Source of the DNA: Phycisphaerales bacterium
Lineage (GTDB): Bacteria; Planctomycetota; Phycisphaerae; Phycisphaerales; UBA1924
NCBI GenBank assembly: GCA_029260495.1
Contig: JAJDDD010000009.1
Location: forward strand, 622,266 to 686,265
Direction: 5' to 3'
Length of the DNA: 64,000 bases
Shown: in pieces, positions 27,445 to 38,251 of the stretch
Position numbering within the stretch: the first letter of the stretch is position 1
Layout of the letters: each line of letters opens with the position of its first letter
Notes under the pieces: generated by a model
The model's input: only the letters and a program-made list of their open reading frames with translations
Told to the model about the DNA's origin: nothing
Databases searched by the model: none
Position numbers and translations under genes: made by a program

Positions 27445-28554
27445 CTACTCAGCGTCCGCGCTCTTCAATGTCCGTGCTGCCGTGAGGGCCCGCGCGAAAT
27501 TGCCGTACCGGAAACCAAAAAGCTCTTGTTCGCTCCAGCCGCGTCGTGCGAGGGCTTCTGTAATCAGGGTGAGCCCGACGGGCTCATTGATTCCCTCGGG
27601 CAGGTGTTTGGCTGAGACGCCCCCATCCATGTCGCTCCCCAGCCCCACGCCGGTACGGGAGTTCATCACATCACAAACATGCTCGATGATGCGCACACAG
27701 TCGTCTATGGTCGCACGCTCCTCGCTTCCAAACGCGATGGAGGGGTTGAGGAAGTTGGTGATGAGATTGAGCCCGACAACGCCCCCGCGGCGCCCGACTT
27801 CGCGGATGGTTTCATCCGTGATGTGCCGTTCATTGTCAGCAAGCAGAGCCCGCGGATTGGAATGTGACGCGATTACGAGCCGATCCGTCTGTGTGAGCAA
27901 CTCATCAGTTGCTCGCTGGCTGAAATGCGAAAGATCATGGATGACGTTCAACTCATCCATCGCGCGGATCATCTCGCGCCCTTCGGCGCTCAGCCCGACG
28001 CCTGGCGCCGCATTTCCTCCGGCGAAGCGCGAGGACTTCGACCAGGTCAGGCCGATCGCAACGACACCGCGCTCGATCCACCACGGCAGTTCGAGCGGCG
28101 AGCGGATCGGATCGGCGTTTTCAATCAGAACCCCGATGTACAAAGGCGGGGACGACCCTGCGCCCGGTTGTCGCTGCGTTGGAGAGCGCGGCGCTACACG
28201 CGCGACGCCCAACCCAGCTCGCATTTCTCCAAGATGGGAATCCACAACAGGCGGCGCCTGAAGCAAGATGTGGCCTTCATCACGCCACGTCAGATACACC
28301 TCCAGCTGTGCCCGACCCTTGCGAGCGGCCGTTTCCCAGTCGCCAGCGGGATAGCCCTCGACGCCGTCGCCCCCAGCTTCGGTGAAGATGGTTCCCAAAG
28401 CGCCAACAACCCCGCCAGCCTGAAGCGACGCCAGCGTCACGGCAGCAGGGGGGTGCGGGCCGCCACATGATGCGGTCGGCGCCGACATATCGCGCCCGTT
28501 GACAGCGAGGTAGGCCAAATCGAGATGCGCATCGAGCCAGAAATGAGAAGGCAT
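27445..28554 (-). CDS. Membrane dipeptidase, peptidase family M19
   Basis: A zinc dipeptidase of the renal-dipeptidase family, about 369 residues, with a TIM-barrel fold. Recognisable segments are WLDAHLDLAYL (equivalent of the metal-binding HxD motif), DLSHFSQRATDELL, VIASHSNPRALL, GGVVGLNLI, VGLGSDMDGG and the C-terminal FGFRYGNFARAL. No signal peptide is visible, so it is probably cytoplasmic. The likely role is cleavage of small or modified dipeptides. The ATG at 28554 begins MPSHFWLDAH; another ATG four codons upstream is possible. It is divergent from the sigma-factor operon. Confidence 0.88.
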   Translation of the reverse strand: MPSHFWLDAHLDLAYLAVNGRDMSAPTASCGGPHPPAAVTLASLQAGGVVGALGTIFTEAGGDGVEGYPAGDWETAARKGRAQLEVYLTWRDEGHILLQAPPVVDSHLGEMRAGLGVARVAPRSPTQRQPGAGSSPPLYIGVLIENADPIRSPLELPWWIERGVVAIGLTWSKSSRFAGGNAAPGVGLSAEGREMIRAMDELNVIHDLSHFSQRATDELLTQTDRLVIASHSNPRALLADNERHITDETIREVGRRGGVVGLNLITNFLNPSIAFGSEERATIDDCVRIIEHVCDVMNSRTGVGLGSDMDGGVSAKHLPEGINEPVGLTLITEALARRGWSEQELFGFRYGNFARALTAARTLKSADAE

Positions 28555-28699
28555 GCGTCCCACCATAATCGCTCAGGGGCGGAAGGCCGGCCCGGTAAAT
28601 ATCCAGCCAATGGGCCCATTCTGGCAAGTTAGCTATGTGTTTGGGGGTTGTGCGTCGAACGGGCTGCAGTTTGGCTGCAACTAACGGTCCTTCTTGACG

Positions 28700-28705
28700 T
28701 ATCAT
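28700..28705 (+). promoter_or_regulatory. -10-like box of the ECF sigma gene (leaderless start)
   Basis: TATCAT, 8 bases before the sigma-factor ATG, with no Shine-Dalgarno sequence. If the operon is autoregulated by its own sigma factor the true promoter may be a different sequence slightly upstream. Confidence 0.35.
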
Positions 28706-28713
28706 TTAGCACC

Positions 28714-29298
28714 ATGACGCGATCCGCAGAGCAACGATTGATTGAGCAGGCCGTCAAGGGCGACCGCGACGCTGCGGACAAGCTCATTCGGGCCCATCAA
28801 GGCTCCCTGTATGCCTACCTGCTTCGGCTTTCGGGAAAACCCGATATGGCTGAGGACATCGTCCAGGACGCCTTCGTCCGCGTACTCACGCATCTCGAGC
28901 GGTTCGATCCCAAGTATCGATTCAGCACCTGGCTCTTCACCATCGCCAAGCGGCTCTATGTTAACGCAAATCAGAAATGTAAGCCCCACTACGACACGGA
29001 TATTGTCGACTCCTGGAAGGGCGCCGATGAATCTCCATCGCGGCCTGCTGAAGTGCAAGAAGTTCGAGAGAACGCGCGCTCCGCGATTGGCGACGCTCTG
29101 CAAACGCTAAGCGAACAGCAGCGGGAGATTGTCCTGCTTTTCCACCAGCAGAGCTGGCCCATTGCGTTGATCGCTGAGCATATGTCCATGCCCGAGGGCA
29201 CAATCAAGAGCCATCTGCATCGCGGGCGCCAACGGATGCGCAAGCATATCGAACGTGTGAATGAAACAGTGCGTGACGCTGCTGAGGCGTGGTCATGA
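28714..29298 (+). CDS. ECF-type RNA polymerase sigma factor
   Basis: A 194-residue group 4 sigma factor. Region 2 (about residues 22-85) has MAEDIVQDAFVRVLTHLERF and RFSTWLFTIAKRLYVNANQK; region 4 (about 120-180) has LSEQQREIVLLFHQQSWPIA and then SMPEGTIKSHLHRGRQRMRK, the DNA-binding helix-turn-helix. It directs RNA polymerase to a stress or envelope regulon that cannot be named from sequence. The ATG at 28714 is chosen from the start of the conserved region. The stop overlaps the next start as ATGA, so sigma and its probable anti-sigma factor are translationally coupled. Confidence 0.93.
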   Translation: MTRSAEQRLIEQAVKGDRDAADKLIRAHQGSLYAYLLRLSGKPDMAEDIVQDAFVRVLTHLERFDPKYRFSTWLFTIAKRLYVNANQKCKPHYDTDIVDSWKGADESPSRPAEVQEVRENARSAIGDALQTLSEQQREIVLLFHQQSWPIALIAEHMSMPEGTIKSHLHRGRQRMRKHIERVNETVRDAAEAWS

Positions 29299-30185
29299 CT
29301 TTCTTTTTCAAGCGACGCTCTGAGAGCGCGTCACACAACAATAACGACGTGCCAGCCGACGCATTGATCGATGCGTACTTCAATCGTGAGTTGACGAGCA
29401 GTCAATCGAACGATCTGTTCAGCATGATCGGTGAGGACGAAGTAGTTCGTGATGATTTTGATGCAACACAGAATGTGATCGATGCGCTCCGCGCTCCGGT
29501 TGATGTGCCAGACATCTCAAGCTCTGTGCTGGACGAAGTGGGTCGCCGTCGCGGCTGGCTGCCTCCGCGCATTCGCAGCATTGTCACCATCGGCCGGCTG
29601 TCTGTTGCAGCATCGTTCGTGCTGGTGCTGACAGCCATGTTCCTCATCGAACGCTCAGCTCCGGGTTCGTTGGACGTGCGTCCAACAAGTCAGCCGCTCA
29701 CCAATCTGGTGCAGGCGGGCTCCACCGAAACAGCAGAAGGCATCGCCGCTGTTCGCGAAGGAATCGAGAAGCTTCGCGAGATCGACACACTGACCGCGTC
29801 TCTCAATGCAACGCACGGCGACGATCAGCGCCAGTGGCTGCTCGAGGTGAGTCTTGTGCCGGATCGCTCGTTGCTGCCACAAGGCACGATCACCATCGAA
29901 TCCCTGCGCCGCCATGTCATTCCAGCCCAGCTTGAAAACGGGCAAATTTCCATCAACAAACTTCTTGCAGTGACGCAGGCGGCTTCAGAAAGCAGCATCG
30001 CTGCAAAGCTGTTGCGAACGCCGTGCAACAAGATTGAAAACAGCTGGCATACGCTTCTTGTTGAAGATGGCCAGGTCATTTTCGACGCCCAATCTGGCGA
30101 GTTGTCGGTCGCCGGCGATGTACGCGTCACACTGAACCGCATGCCGGTCAGTGACGAATGCGAAGACGCCAGCGATCGCGAGTAA
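29295..30185 (+). CDS. Probable membrane anti-sigma factor
   Basis: A 296-residue protein with an N-terminal cytoplasmic part of about 100 residues (IDAYFNRELTSSQSNDLFSM), one transmembrane helix at about 102-120 (LSVAASFVLVLTAMFLIERS) and an extracytoplasmic domain of about 170 residues of unknown fold. Its place directly behind an ECF sigma gene, with a 4-base overlap, and this topology make an anti-sigma role likely. The cytoplasmic part lacks the HxxxCxxC zinc motif of ZAS-type anti-sigma factors, so it would be a different class. Family membership could not be recognised directly. Confidence 0.65.
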   Translation: MTFFFKRRSESASHNNNDVPADALIDAYFNRELTSSQSNDLFSMIGEDEVVRDDFDATQNVIDALRAPVDVPDISSSVLDEVGRRRGWLPPRIRSIVTIGRLSVAASFVLVLTAMFLIERSAPGSLDVRPTSQPLTNLVQAGSTETAEGIAAVREGIEKLREIDTLTASLNATHGDDQRQWLLEVSLVPDRSLLPQGTITIESLRRHVIPAQLENGQISINKLLAVTQAASESSIAAKLLRTPCNKIENSWHTLLVEDGQVIFDAQSGELSVAGDVRVTLNRMPVSDECEDASDRE

Positions 30186-30207
30186 TACAAGGGAGATGAC
30201 TGCTCCG

Positions 30208-31707
30208 ATGTCGATTCTTCGCACCCTGGCGATGCTGGCGTGCGCAGTGGTGTTCTCCTGCGCAGCACGCGCGGGAGGTTTACAGGCTGTCGCGGCGCTT
30301 GCGCCCGCTGATGCCGACGTCATCGTTCTCATCAACGGCGCCAGCGACATGCGCCGCGGCGACGCCCAGGCAGTCCTCGACGCTGTGTTGCCATTTTTGC
30401 AACTTACGAACACCTCCAAACGCTGGGAGGAGTTCGCAGCGGAACTCGATTGGACTCCCGACAAAGCCTTTGACAAGCTTCTTGGCCAGCGCGTCGCACT
30501 GATTGGTGACAATATCTGGTCCAACGACCGCGCCTTCGCGCTCATCACTGAAGTCGATCGTCGAACCGCAAATCATCTGCGCACTGAACTGCCCATCGCT
30601 CCGCGCAAGCTGGTGGCTGGCAAAGCAGTAATGGCGATCGAAAAGGGCGCTTTAGAGCTGATTTCCGCCAGACATCAGTGGGGATCGCTGCTCCTGATCG
30701 GCCCAAGTGAAGACGCTCTCTTGCTCGACAAGCTCGCGGGCACGTTGGGCGAAGATGTTCCGGACGCATTTTCCACCTCGCCCGCTTTCAAGCGCATCAT
30801 CCAGGCAGCCCCTCGTGAGCAGGCCCACGCCCTCTTTTTCGTGCGCCTGCCTGACCCAGTGGGCGGCTGGGTCGGCGGTGTTGTATTTGCCAGAGACCAG
30901 TGGGTGACCGTCAGCGCGATCGTCCAACCTCACAAAAAATTGCCGGCGATCAACGCATGGTCGCCGGAGGACTGGTCGCCGATGAAGCGCGGCGCCCTTG
31001 CCTTTGCCCTGGAGGTTCGACCCTCAGACCTTGATGATCCAGCCGAGTTCGGACTTCCCGAAGGAATTCTCAGCGACATGCTCTGGCTCGCGCCCAGTGA
31101 CGAGCTTCGTCCCGTCCTTGGGGATCTTCACGCAGCAAGTCTGACCGAGGATGAGCGTGGCGCACTTACGATCACAACTGCCGTTTCTGTGAAGAATGTC
31201 AACGAAGCAGCCGCGCCGATCGACGCCATGATGGCCGATTTCGTCACCGATGTGAACATTCAGCGCGGCGGGGCAGCCTGGAGCCATGACTTCGGCGGCT
31301 TTCTCCCCGAAGCAACACGCCACGCCCCCATCAAAGCAGCCCCCGGCGTCTGGGCCCTGAGCTTGTGGCAGAGCTCGGGGGAGTTTGCCTGGACATTCCG
31401 CCAGAGTCCACATCCGCAAGACGCTCCGGCTGGCTGGTTCATCGCCGGGACTGAGCCGGAGCGCGTCAAGACCATTGCTGCGGCTTTCGCTCAGGATGCT
31501 CCCAAACACGAGCGCCCGCCGGGAAAATATCTCAGTATCGGCGCCGCCCACCCCGCCGAGCTGGCGCGCGTGCTGCAACGCGAGCAAGTGTCACCCATCG
31601 TTCTTGCCATGATGAGGCTCTTTTCAGAGGTCGGCTGGTATATCCAGGCGCCCTCGACCACCGAAGCTCACGGAAAGTTCTACCTCCAACTCGCTGAGCC
31701 TAAATAA
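30208..31707 (+). CDS. Exported protein of unknown function in sigma operon
   Basis: A 499-residue protein with a signal peptide (MSILRTLAMLACAVVFSCAA, cleavage near ARA|GG) and otherwise soluble. The N-terminal part, ALAPADADVIVLINGASDMR, resembles the start of exported DUF3352-like proteins, which begin with a statement of beta strands followed by long mixed segments, but I cannot confirm this. No catalytic motif, lipobox or membrane anchor is visible. It follows the anti-sigma gene by 22 bases and is probably co-transcribed, so it is a candidate target or co-sensor of the sigma system. An alternative ATG at 30196 adds four residues. Confidence 0.75.
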   Translation: MSILRTLAMLACAVVFSCAARAGGLQAVAALAPADADVIVLINGASDMRRGDAQAVLDAVLPFLQLTNTSKRWEEFAAELDWTPDKAFDKLLGQRVALIGDNIWSNDRAFALITEVDRRTANHLRTELPIAPRKLVAGKAVMAIEKGALELISARHQWGSLLLIGPSEDALLLDKLAGTLGEDVPDAFSTSPAFKRIIQAAPREQAHALFFVRLPDPVGGWVGGVVFARDQWVTVSAIVQPHKKLPAINAWSPEDWSPMKRGALAFALEVRPSDLDDPAEFGLPEGILSDMLWLAPSDELRPVLGDLHAASLTEDERGALTITTAVSVKNVNEAAAPIDAMMADFVTDVNIQRGGAAWSHDFGGFLPEATRHAPIKAAPGVWALSLWQSSGEFAWTFRQSPHPQDAPAGWFIAGTEPERVKTIAAAFAQDAPKHERPPGKYLSIGAAHPAELARVLQREQVSPIVLAMMRLFSEVGWYIQAPSTTEAHGKFYLQLAEPK

Positions 31708-31797
31708 CAGGCATTCCACCCGCTGCCCACTTCGGTCGCTATGATCCGCGACCCGCTTGGCTGCCGTTCAAGCAGGAACTCTGCGAGCCCATGCCCC

Positions 31798-33669
31798 ATG
31801 CCCACCGACGATCTCAGAAACATTGCGATCATTGCGCACGTTGACCACGGCAAGACATCCCTTGTCGATCAGATGCTGCGCCAATCCGGCGCCCTCGGCT
31901 CAAGCGAATATGAAAAACTTCGCGGCGGCCAGCATGGACTCGTGATGGACACCAACGAACTCGAACGCGAGCGCGGCATCACCATCCTCTCCAAGAACTG
32001 CGCCATCACCTACGCCAAACCCGGCGACGCACCCACGCGCATCAACATCATCGATACTCCCGGTCACGCCGACTTCGGCGGTGAAGTCGAGCGCATTCTG
32101 CGTATGGCTGACGGCTGCCTGCTTCTTGTTGATGCTTTTGAAGGTCCGATGCCGCAAACGCGCTTCGTGCTCACCAAAGCGCTTGAAGCAGGTCTTAGGC
32201 CGGTTGTCGTCATAAACAAATGCGATCGTCCGGATGCCAGACCTGATGAAGTCGTCGATGAAGTCTTCGATCTGCTCGTGGAGCTCGGCGCCAACGATGA
32301 AGCCCTTGAATTTCCAGTGGTCTATACCTCCGCCCGCGCCGGCTGGGCTTCCCTCGATCATCACCATCCGCGCGAGGATCTCCGCGATCTGTTCGACATG
32401 ATCGTCGAGTCCATCCCGCCCGCCGGCGGCGATCCCGACGCCCCCTTGCAACTCCTGATCCTGAGTCTTGACTCCACCGCCTACGTGGGGCGCATCGGCA
32501 TCGGGCGTGTCTTTTCAGGCACGATCAGAGCCGGCCAGAATATCGCGCTACTCAAGCGGGTCGGTGGGCGCACCGACGTAAAAGTGGGGGGGCTCCAGCG
32601 TTTTCATGCGATGGGCCGCATCGAAGCGAGCGAAGTGCGCGCCGGGGATATCTGCGCCGTTGTCGGAGTCGAGGGCGTAGATATCGGCGACACCATCGCT
32701 GACCCGGAAAACGCCGTCGCTCTGCCCACCGTCAGTATCGATCAGCCAACCATCACAATGATCTTTCGCATCAATGACTCCCCCTTCGCGGGGCGCGAGG
32801 GAGAGTTCGTCACCAGTCGGCAGATTCGCACACGACTTGATCGTGAGCTTGAACGCAACGTCGCGTTGCGTGTAGAAAGTAGTCATAGCGCCGACGAGTT
32901 CATCGTCTCAGGGCGCGGATTGCTCCATCTTGGTGTGCTGATCGAAACGATGCGCCGCGAAGGATATGAGCTCGCTGTCGGCAAGCCCCGCGTCATTCTT
33001 CGCGAGGTCGAAGGACGCATCCATGAGCCCATCGAGCGCGTCACGATCGATTGCCCGGAATGGTGCGTCGGACCGGTGATGGAGTTGCTCGGCTCGCGCC
33101 GGGGTGAGCTCAAGAAGCTCGATCATATCGGCTCTCGCACGCGCCTTCATTTTGAAGCGCCCTCGCGCGGGCTCATTGGCGTCCGCTCCCGGCTGCTCGG
33201 GGTTTCTCAGGGTGAAGCGATCATGCACCATGTCTTTGATCGATATGAACCTGCGATCAGCGCAGAGCTGCGCCGCCCGTCCGGCGTGCTCGTCGCGACC
33301 GAAACCGCACAAGTCACCGCCCACGCAGTCGAAGCGATGTCCGATCGCGGCTTCCTCTTCGTCCGCCCGGGCGACAAGGTCTACTCCGGCCAGATCGTCG
33401 GCGAACACAACCGCGAAAACGATCTCACTGTCAACATCACACGCGAGAAAAAGCTCACCAACATCCGCTCTTCGACCAAGGAAGCGACCATCACGCTCAA
33501 ACAGCCGCGCGACATCGCCCTCGAAGCCGCCCTCGAATACATCGAAGATGATGAGCTCGTCGAGATCACACCCGGCGCCATTCGCCTGCGCAAAAAACTG
33601 CTCGACGAAGGCGCGCGGCGCCGAGCAAGTCGCTCCGCCAAGGATCGTCCCGCCCCAGCCAGCGCCTGA
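31798..33669 (+). CDS. typA: Translational GTPase TypA/BipA
   Basis: A 623-residue ribosome-binding GTPase related to EF-G that helps ribosome assembly and growth under stress. The GTPase motifs are [10 protein letters not shown] (G1), the switch I region [21 protein letters not shown] (G3), NKCDRP (G4) and SARAGW (G5). Domains II, III and V and the TypA-specific C-terminal domain follow in normal order (for example [45 protein letters not shown]). The ATG at 31798 starts [19 protein letters not shown], the usual N-terminus. The open frame upstream adds 19 unrelated residues. Confidence 0.96.
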   Translation: MPTDDLRNIAIIAHVDHGKTSLVDQMLRQSGALGSSEYEKLRGGQHGLVMDTNELERERGITILSKNCAITYAKPGDAPTRINIIDTPGHADFGGEVERILRMADGCLLLVDAFEGPMPQTRFVLTKALEAGLRPVVVINKCDRPDARPDEVVDEVFDLLVELGANDEALEFPVVYTSARAGWASLDHHHPREDLRDLFDMIVESIPPAGGDPDAPLQLLILSLDSTAYVGRIGIGRVFSGTIRAGQNIALLKRVGGRTDVKVGGLQRFHAMGRIEASEVRAGDICAVVGVEGVDIGDTIADPENAVALPTVSIDQPTITMIFRINDSPFAGREGEFVTSRQIRTRLDRELERNVALRVESSHSADEFIVSGRGLLHLGVLIETMRREGYELAVGKPRVILREVEGRIHEPIERVTIDCPEWCVGPVMELLGSRRGELKKLDHIGSRTRLHFEAPSRGLIGVRSRLLGVSQGEAIMHHVFDRYEPAISAELRRPSGVLVATETAQVTAHAVEAMSDRGFLFVRPGDKVYSGQIVGEHNRENDLTVNITREKKLTNIRSSTKEATITLKQPRDIALEAALEYIEDDELVEITPGAIRLRKKLLDEGARRRASRSAKDRPAPASA

Positions 33670-33709
33670 GCGCAGGCTCGCGCAGCTCAGCAACGCAGAC
33701 GGGCCTCGC

Positions 33710-33715
33710 TACACT
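33710..33715 (+). promoter_or_regulatory. -10-like box of proS (leaderless start)
   Basis: TACACT exactly 6 bases before the proS ATG, with no Shine-Dalgarno sequence between. The same hexamer and spacing occur at dinG. Confidence 0.5.
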
Positions 33716-33721
33716 AAAAAC

Positions 33722-35578
<1,857 letters not shown>

Positions 35579-35588
35579 ATTCAGCTGA

Positions 35589-35616
35589 GTTTTACATAAT
35601 ATGCATTATCGGCGTA
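35589..35616 (-). other. Candidate XerCD dif site
   Basis: On the minus strand the 28 bases divide into TACGCCGATAA, a 6-bp centre TGCATA and TTATGTAAAAC. Against E. coli dif I count 9 of 11 matches in the XerD arm, 5 of 6 in the centre and 6 of 11 in the XerC arm; the inner 21 bases match at 18. The XerD arm also fits the B. subtilis site. It lies in a 115-bp AT-richer gap 10 bp after the proS stop. A 12-bp palindrome, GCTGAATTCAGC, overlaps that stop (35574-35585). Confidence 0.55.
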
Positions 35617-35693
35617 ATTTCATGGGCGTTTACCGCCTCAGGCGCGTGAACTTCGGACGCCGCCGGCGCCGCGGCTACTGACGGATGGCGCCT

Positions 35694-35909
35694 TTACTCA
35701 CTCGTGCCTTGTTTACCGCTCTTCAGATTCAGACGCGCGAGGAGGCCTGACAAAAAGCCGAGCCCAAACACGATCACCAGAAGCAATGCTCGGGGCATGG
35801 AGATCGTCGCGAAGAGAAGTCGCGTGTCCACGCTCTCCATATTCTGGAAGATCAGCACGAGTACGAGGATCACGATGCCCGCGATAGTGGTGAGTTTGAA
35901 CTTGTTCAT
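35694..35909 (-). CDS. LapA-domain (DUF1049) small membrane protein
   Basis: A 71-residue protein with two hydrophobic helices, LTTIAGIVILVLVLIFQNME and MPRALLLVIVFGLGFLSGLL, separated by VDTRLLFATIS. This is the exact layout of the LapA/DUF1049 domain. In enterobacteria the LapA-LapB pair tunes LPS synthesis; the LapB partner is not nearby here. The cytoplasmic tail is short and basic. It stands alone between proS and the arsR operon. Confidence 0.82.
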   Translation of the reverse strand: MNKFKLTTIAGIVILVLVLIFQNMESVDTRLLFATISMPRALLLVIVFGLGFLSGLLARLNLKSGKQGTSE

Positions 35910-36015
35910 AATTGTTCATCGGCTCTCAAATGACGTTGTGGATACATCCGCCCCCGCCGCCGGTGGCTGTATCCCATGATGATCCTCGTCCACCCACCCA
36001 TACGCCAAAAAACCC

Positions 36016-36060
36016 TTGACACCCTCCCCCAATTCCCATATACATAACCATATGGTTATG
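36016..36060 (+). promoter_or_regulatory. arsR-operon promoter with operator over the start codon
   Basis: TTGACA (36016-36021) and TATACA (36039-36044) are spaced by exactly 17 bases. The perfect 18-bp palindrome CATAACCATATGGTTATG (36043-36060) touches the -10 and contains both candidate start codons (36052 and 36058). Transcription would begin at about 36051, giving a leaderless message, and the regulator would repress its own operon by binding across the start site. Confidence 0.78.
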
Positions 36061-36408
36061 CAACAGGCCCCATCTCCCCACCTCGACCACATCTTCGCCG
36101 CCCTCTCAGACCCCACCCGCCGCGGCATCCTCGAGCGCCTCTCTCGCGGCGAATCTAACATCAGCACCCTCGCCGCCCCCTACAACATATCCCAGCCCGC
36201 CATCTCCAAACACCTCCGCGTCCTCGAACGCGCCGGCCTCATTCAACGCACCCGCCGCGGCCGCGAGCACCACATCAAAGTCGATCCCCGCCCCATCGAA
36301 GAAGCCCGCGGCTGGATCGCCACCTACGCACAGTTCTGGAAACAACAGTTCGACGCTGTCGACGCCTATCTCAAAGATCAGGAGAAAAACCAAAATGAGC
36401 AACACTGA
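36052..36408 (+). CDS. ArsR-family transcriptional repressor
   Basis: A 118-residue winged-helix repressor of the ArsR group that pairs with SRPBCC proteins. The N-terminus HLDHIFAALSDPTRRGILER and the recognition helix ISQPAISKHLRVLERAGLIQ are typical, followed by the wing RTRRGREHHIKVD. There is no CxC metal motif, so it is probably not a metal sensor. Two start codons, ATG 36052 and ATG 36058, lie inside the 18-bp operator palindrome. The 3' end overlaps the next gene by 14 bases, so the two are coupled. Confidence 0.92.
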   Translation: MVMQQAPSPHLDHIFAALSDPTRRGILERLSRGESNISTLAAPYNISQPAISKHLRVLERAGLIQRTRRGREHHIKVDPRPIEEARGWIATYAQFWKQQFDAVDAYLKDQEKNQNEQH

Positions 36409-36847
36409 CATCCGCTTCGAAGACGGCACGCTCTACGTCACACGCATCTACAACGCCCCGCGCGAAGCGGTCTTCGACGCCTGGATCAACACCAGCAAAA
36501 TCGAACAATGGTGGGGCTGCGCACAAACAACCGCTGTCCAGTCAGACATCGAACCCAAGCTCGGCGGCAAGTTCAACCACATCATGACGCTCAAAGGCGT
36601 CGGCGACTATCCCATGTCTTCCTGCTTCACCGAGTACGACCCCCCCGCCAAACTCGCCTACACCGCCGAAGCAACCGACAACGCCCCCGCCATGAAAGTG
36701 ACGGTCGAGTTCCTCGAACACCCGGACGGCACAGAAGTCCGCCTCGTCCACGAAGGCCTCCCCGAAGACTTCATCCAATACGTCCGCCCCGGCTGGACCG
36801 CCGCCTTCGACAAACTCGAAAAGTTTCTTCAGACAGCAAGTGTGTAA
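36395..36847 (+). CDS. SRPBCC (AHSA1-like) domain protein
   Basis: A 150-residue START/Bet v1-fold protein of the AHSA1 type. Telling segments are LYVTRIYNAPREAVFDAWIN, the paired tryptophans in QWWGC, GGKFNHIMTLKG and the C-terminal RPGWTAAFDKLEKFL. Such proteins have a deep hydrophobic pocket for a small ligand. The usual partnership with an ArsR repressor, which is seen here with a 14-bp overlap, suggests a detoxification or signal-ligand role, but the ligand is unknown. It is followed 9 bases later by the YjbR-like gene. Confidence 0.9.
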   Translation: MSNTDIRFEDGTLYVTRIYNAPREAVFDAWINTSKIEQWWGCAQTTAVQSDIEPKLGGKFNHIMTLKGVGDYPMSSCFTEYDPPAKLAYTAEATDNAPAMKVTVEFLEHPDGTEVRLVHEGLPEDFIQYVRPGWTAAFDKLEKFLQTASV

Positions 36848-36856
36848 AACAGACCC

Positions 36857-37225
36857 ATGCCCGCTAGCAAAAAAGACCCCACCGAGCCCATCCGCCTCAA
36901 AGCGAGCCGCTATCCCGCTGTCGATGAAGGAACCGCCTGCACCCAAAGCTCCTTCAAAACCGGCAAGAAAGCCTTCCTCTACATCGGCATGCAGGGCGGC
37001 CGCTACAAAGCCATGTTCAAACTCAAAAAGTCCCGCCCCGAAGCCGCCAAACTCGCGCAAAAAGACCCCGACTGCTACGAGATCGGCTCAACCGATTGGG
37101 TGACAGCCAGATTCACGGCTGACAAACCCATGCCAAAGAAACTCTGGGAAAAATGGCTTGATGAAAGCTACCACCTGAGTCTTGGAACTGAAAATAAAAC
37201 TTCGAGCAAGAAGACTGTCAGGTAA
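36857..37225 (+). CDS. MmcQ/YjbR-like protein
   Basis: A 122-residue protein resembling the MmcQ/YjbR family (CyaY-like fold, DNA-binding-like surface, function not established). Supporting segments are FKTGKKAFLYIGMQGGRYKA, the middle DPDCYEIGSTDWVTARF and LWEKWLDESYHLSLG. The C-terminus ends in a short basic tail. It is the third gene of the apparent arsR operon, 9 bases after the SRPBCC gene. The assignment rests on pattern only. Confidence 0.72.
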   Translation: MPASKKDPTEPIRLKASRYPAVDEGTACTQSSFKTGKKAFLYIGMQGGRYKAMFKLKKSRPEAAKLAQKDPDCYEIGSTDWVTARFTADKPMPKKLWEKWLDESYHLSLGTENKTSSKKTVR

Positions 37226-37275
37226 AAACCACTTAGAAAAGGATTGTATTTCGGTTATTCGGATTCACGTCAAGA

Positions 37276-38250
37276 ATGTCGATTCAGCACCAAAACATTG
37301 TTCGCCGCGCCCGATCGCAGTATCGCCGAGAAGGCATGACCTGGAACACCGACGGGCTCGGCGCCGAGAGGCGAATACTCTATGAGAGCAGCCTCTGTTG
37401 GGTTGGCGAGTTTCGGTGCGCCGTTTCGCATCCAGAGTTCACCACTCTCGGATCGCCGAGCTTCGGGCCGCTGATTGCGATCCCGCGATACCCAGTGAAG
37501 ATTAGACAATCCGGCTCGGCCTCATTCATCGCGGACAGCTGCGCTGCCGTGCTGCACAGCCTCGGCGTCGAATATGACCGAGCGCCGCTCACCGGTTCCG
37601 GCGACTGGTGCGTAGTGATCCACTACAAACCGAGGGTGTTCGAGGACGGGATCCCCCCTGCATTGATAGGGCGCGGGTGGTCCGGTCGGGCACACCTCGA
37701 TTCCGCGGCGCACATGAGCCAATGGCTCGTTCGAGAGCGGCTGCTCGATCCACCGCGCTGCCGCGACGAGTTCGCGATCGATTCCCAAATGATCCACATC
37801 GCGGTGTCGCTCTTTGAAAGAACGTCTGAATCTTCCAGTCAATGCCATGCGCGCGCCGGCACAAAACACCGGCACAGAGAACTTGCAGAAGCTGTGAGAG
37901 AACAGCTCGCGAGAGAGCCGGAGGCGCCGCACACGCTTTCCGATCTAGCGTCAATGTTGCATTGCTCGCCTTTTCATTTATCTAGGGTTTTCGTGGGGGC
38001 CACTGGCGCGTCGATCCATCAACATCTCATCATCCTTCGTGTGCGTCTGGCGCTCCATCTCATGTGCGACCCGTCTCGGTCGGTGACAGAAGTTGCGCTC
38101 GCATCAGGGTTCAGCAGCCACTCCCATTTCACAGACACGTTTCGATCATTCTTCGGAATGCCACCATCGGAAGCACGCCGGCTCGCAAGTCGATCAACGT
38201 GGCAGGAAATGAGCACGATTCTGGAAGCCGTCCGACGGATCAATGCTTAG
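37276..38250 (+). CDS. AraC-family transcriptional regulator
   Basis: A 324-residue regulator. The C-terminal AraC DNA-binding domain has both helix-turn-helix units: TLSDLASMLHCSPFHLSRVF and SVTEVALASGFSSHSHFTDT, ending FRSFFGMPPSEARRL. The N-terminal 200 residues start with a cupin-like segment (MTWNTDGLGAERRILYESSL) and would bind an effector. The effector and targets are unknown. It precedes two exported-protein genes, which makes them possible targets. The DNA is more balanced in base use than proS. Confidence 0.87.
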   Translation: MSIQHQNIVRRARSQYRREGMTWNTDGLGAERRILYESSLCWVGEFRCAVSHPEFTTLGSPSFGPLIAIPRYPVKIRQSGSASFIADSCAAVLHSLGVEYDRAPLTGSGDWCVVIHYKPRVFEDGIPPALIGRGWSGRAHLDSAAHMSQWLVRERLLDPPRCRDEFAIDSQMIHIAVSLFERTSESSSQCHARAGTKHRHRELAEAVREQLAREPEAPHTLSDLASMLHCSPFHLSRVFVGATGASIHQHLIILRVRLALHLMCDPSRSVTEVALASGFSSHSHFTDTFRSFFGMPPSEARRLASRSTWQEMSTILEAVRRINA

Positions 38251-38251
38251 C

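Noticed and set aside
33104-33721. Open frame of 206 codons upstream of and in frame with proS
   Set aside because: It overlaps typA in another frame, has Ser/Arg/Ala-rich shadow composition, and proS has a better start at 33722 with a TACACT box.
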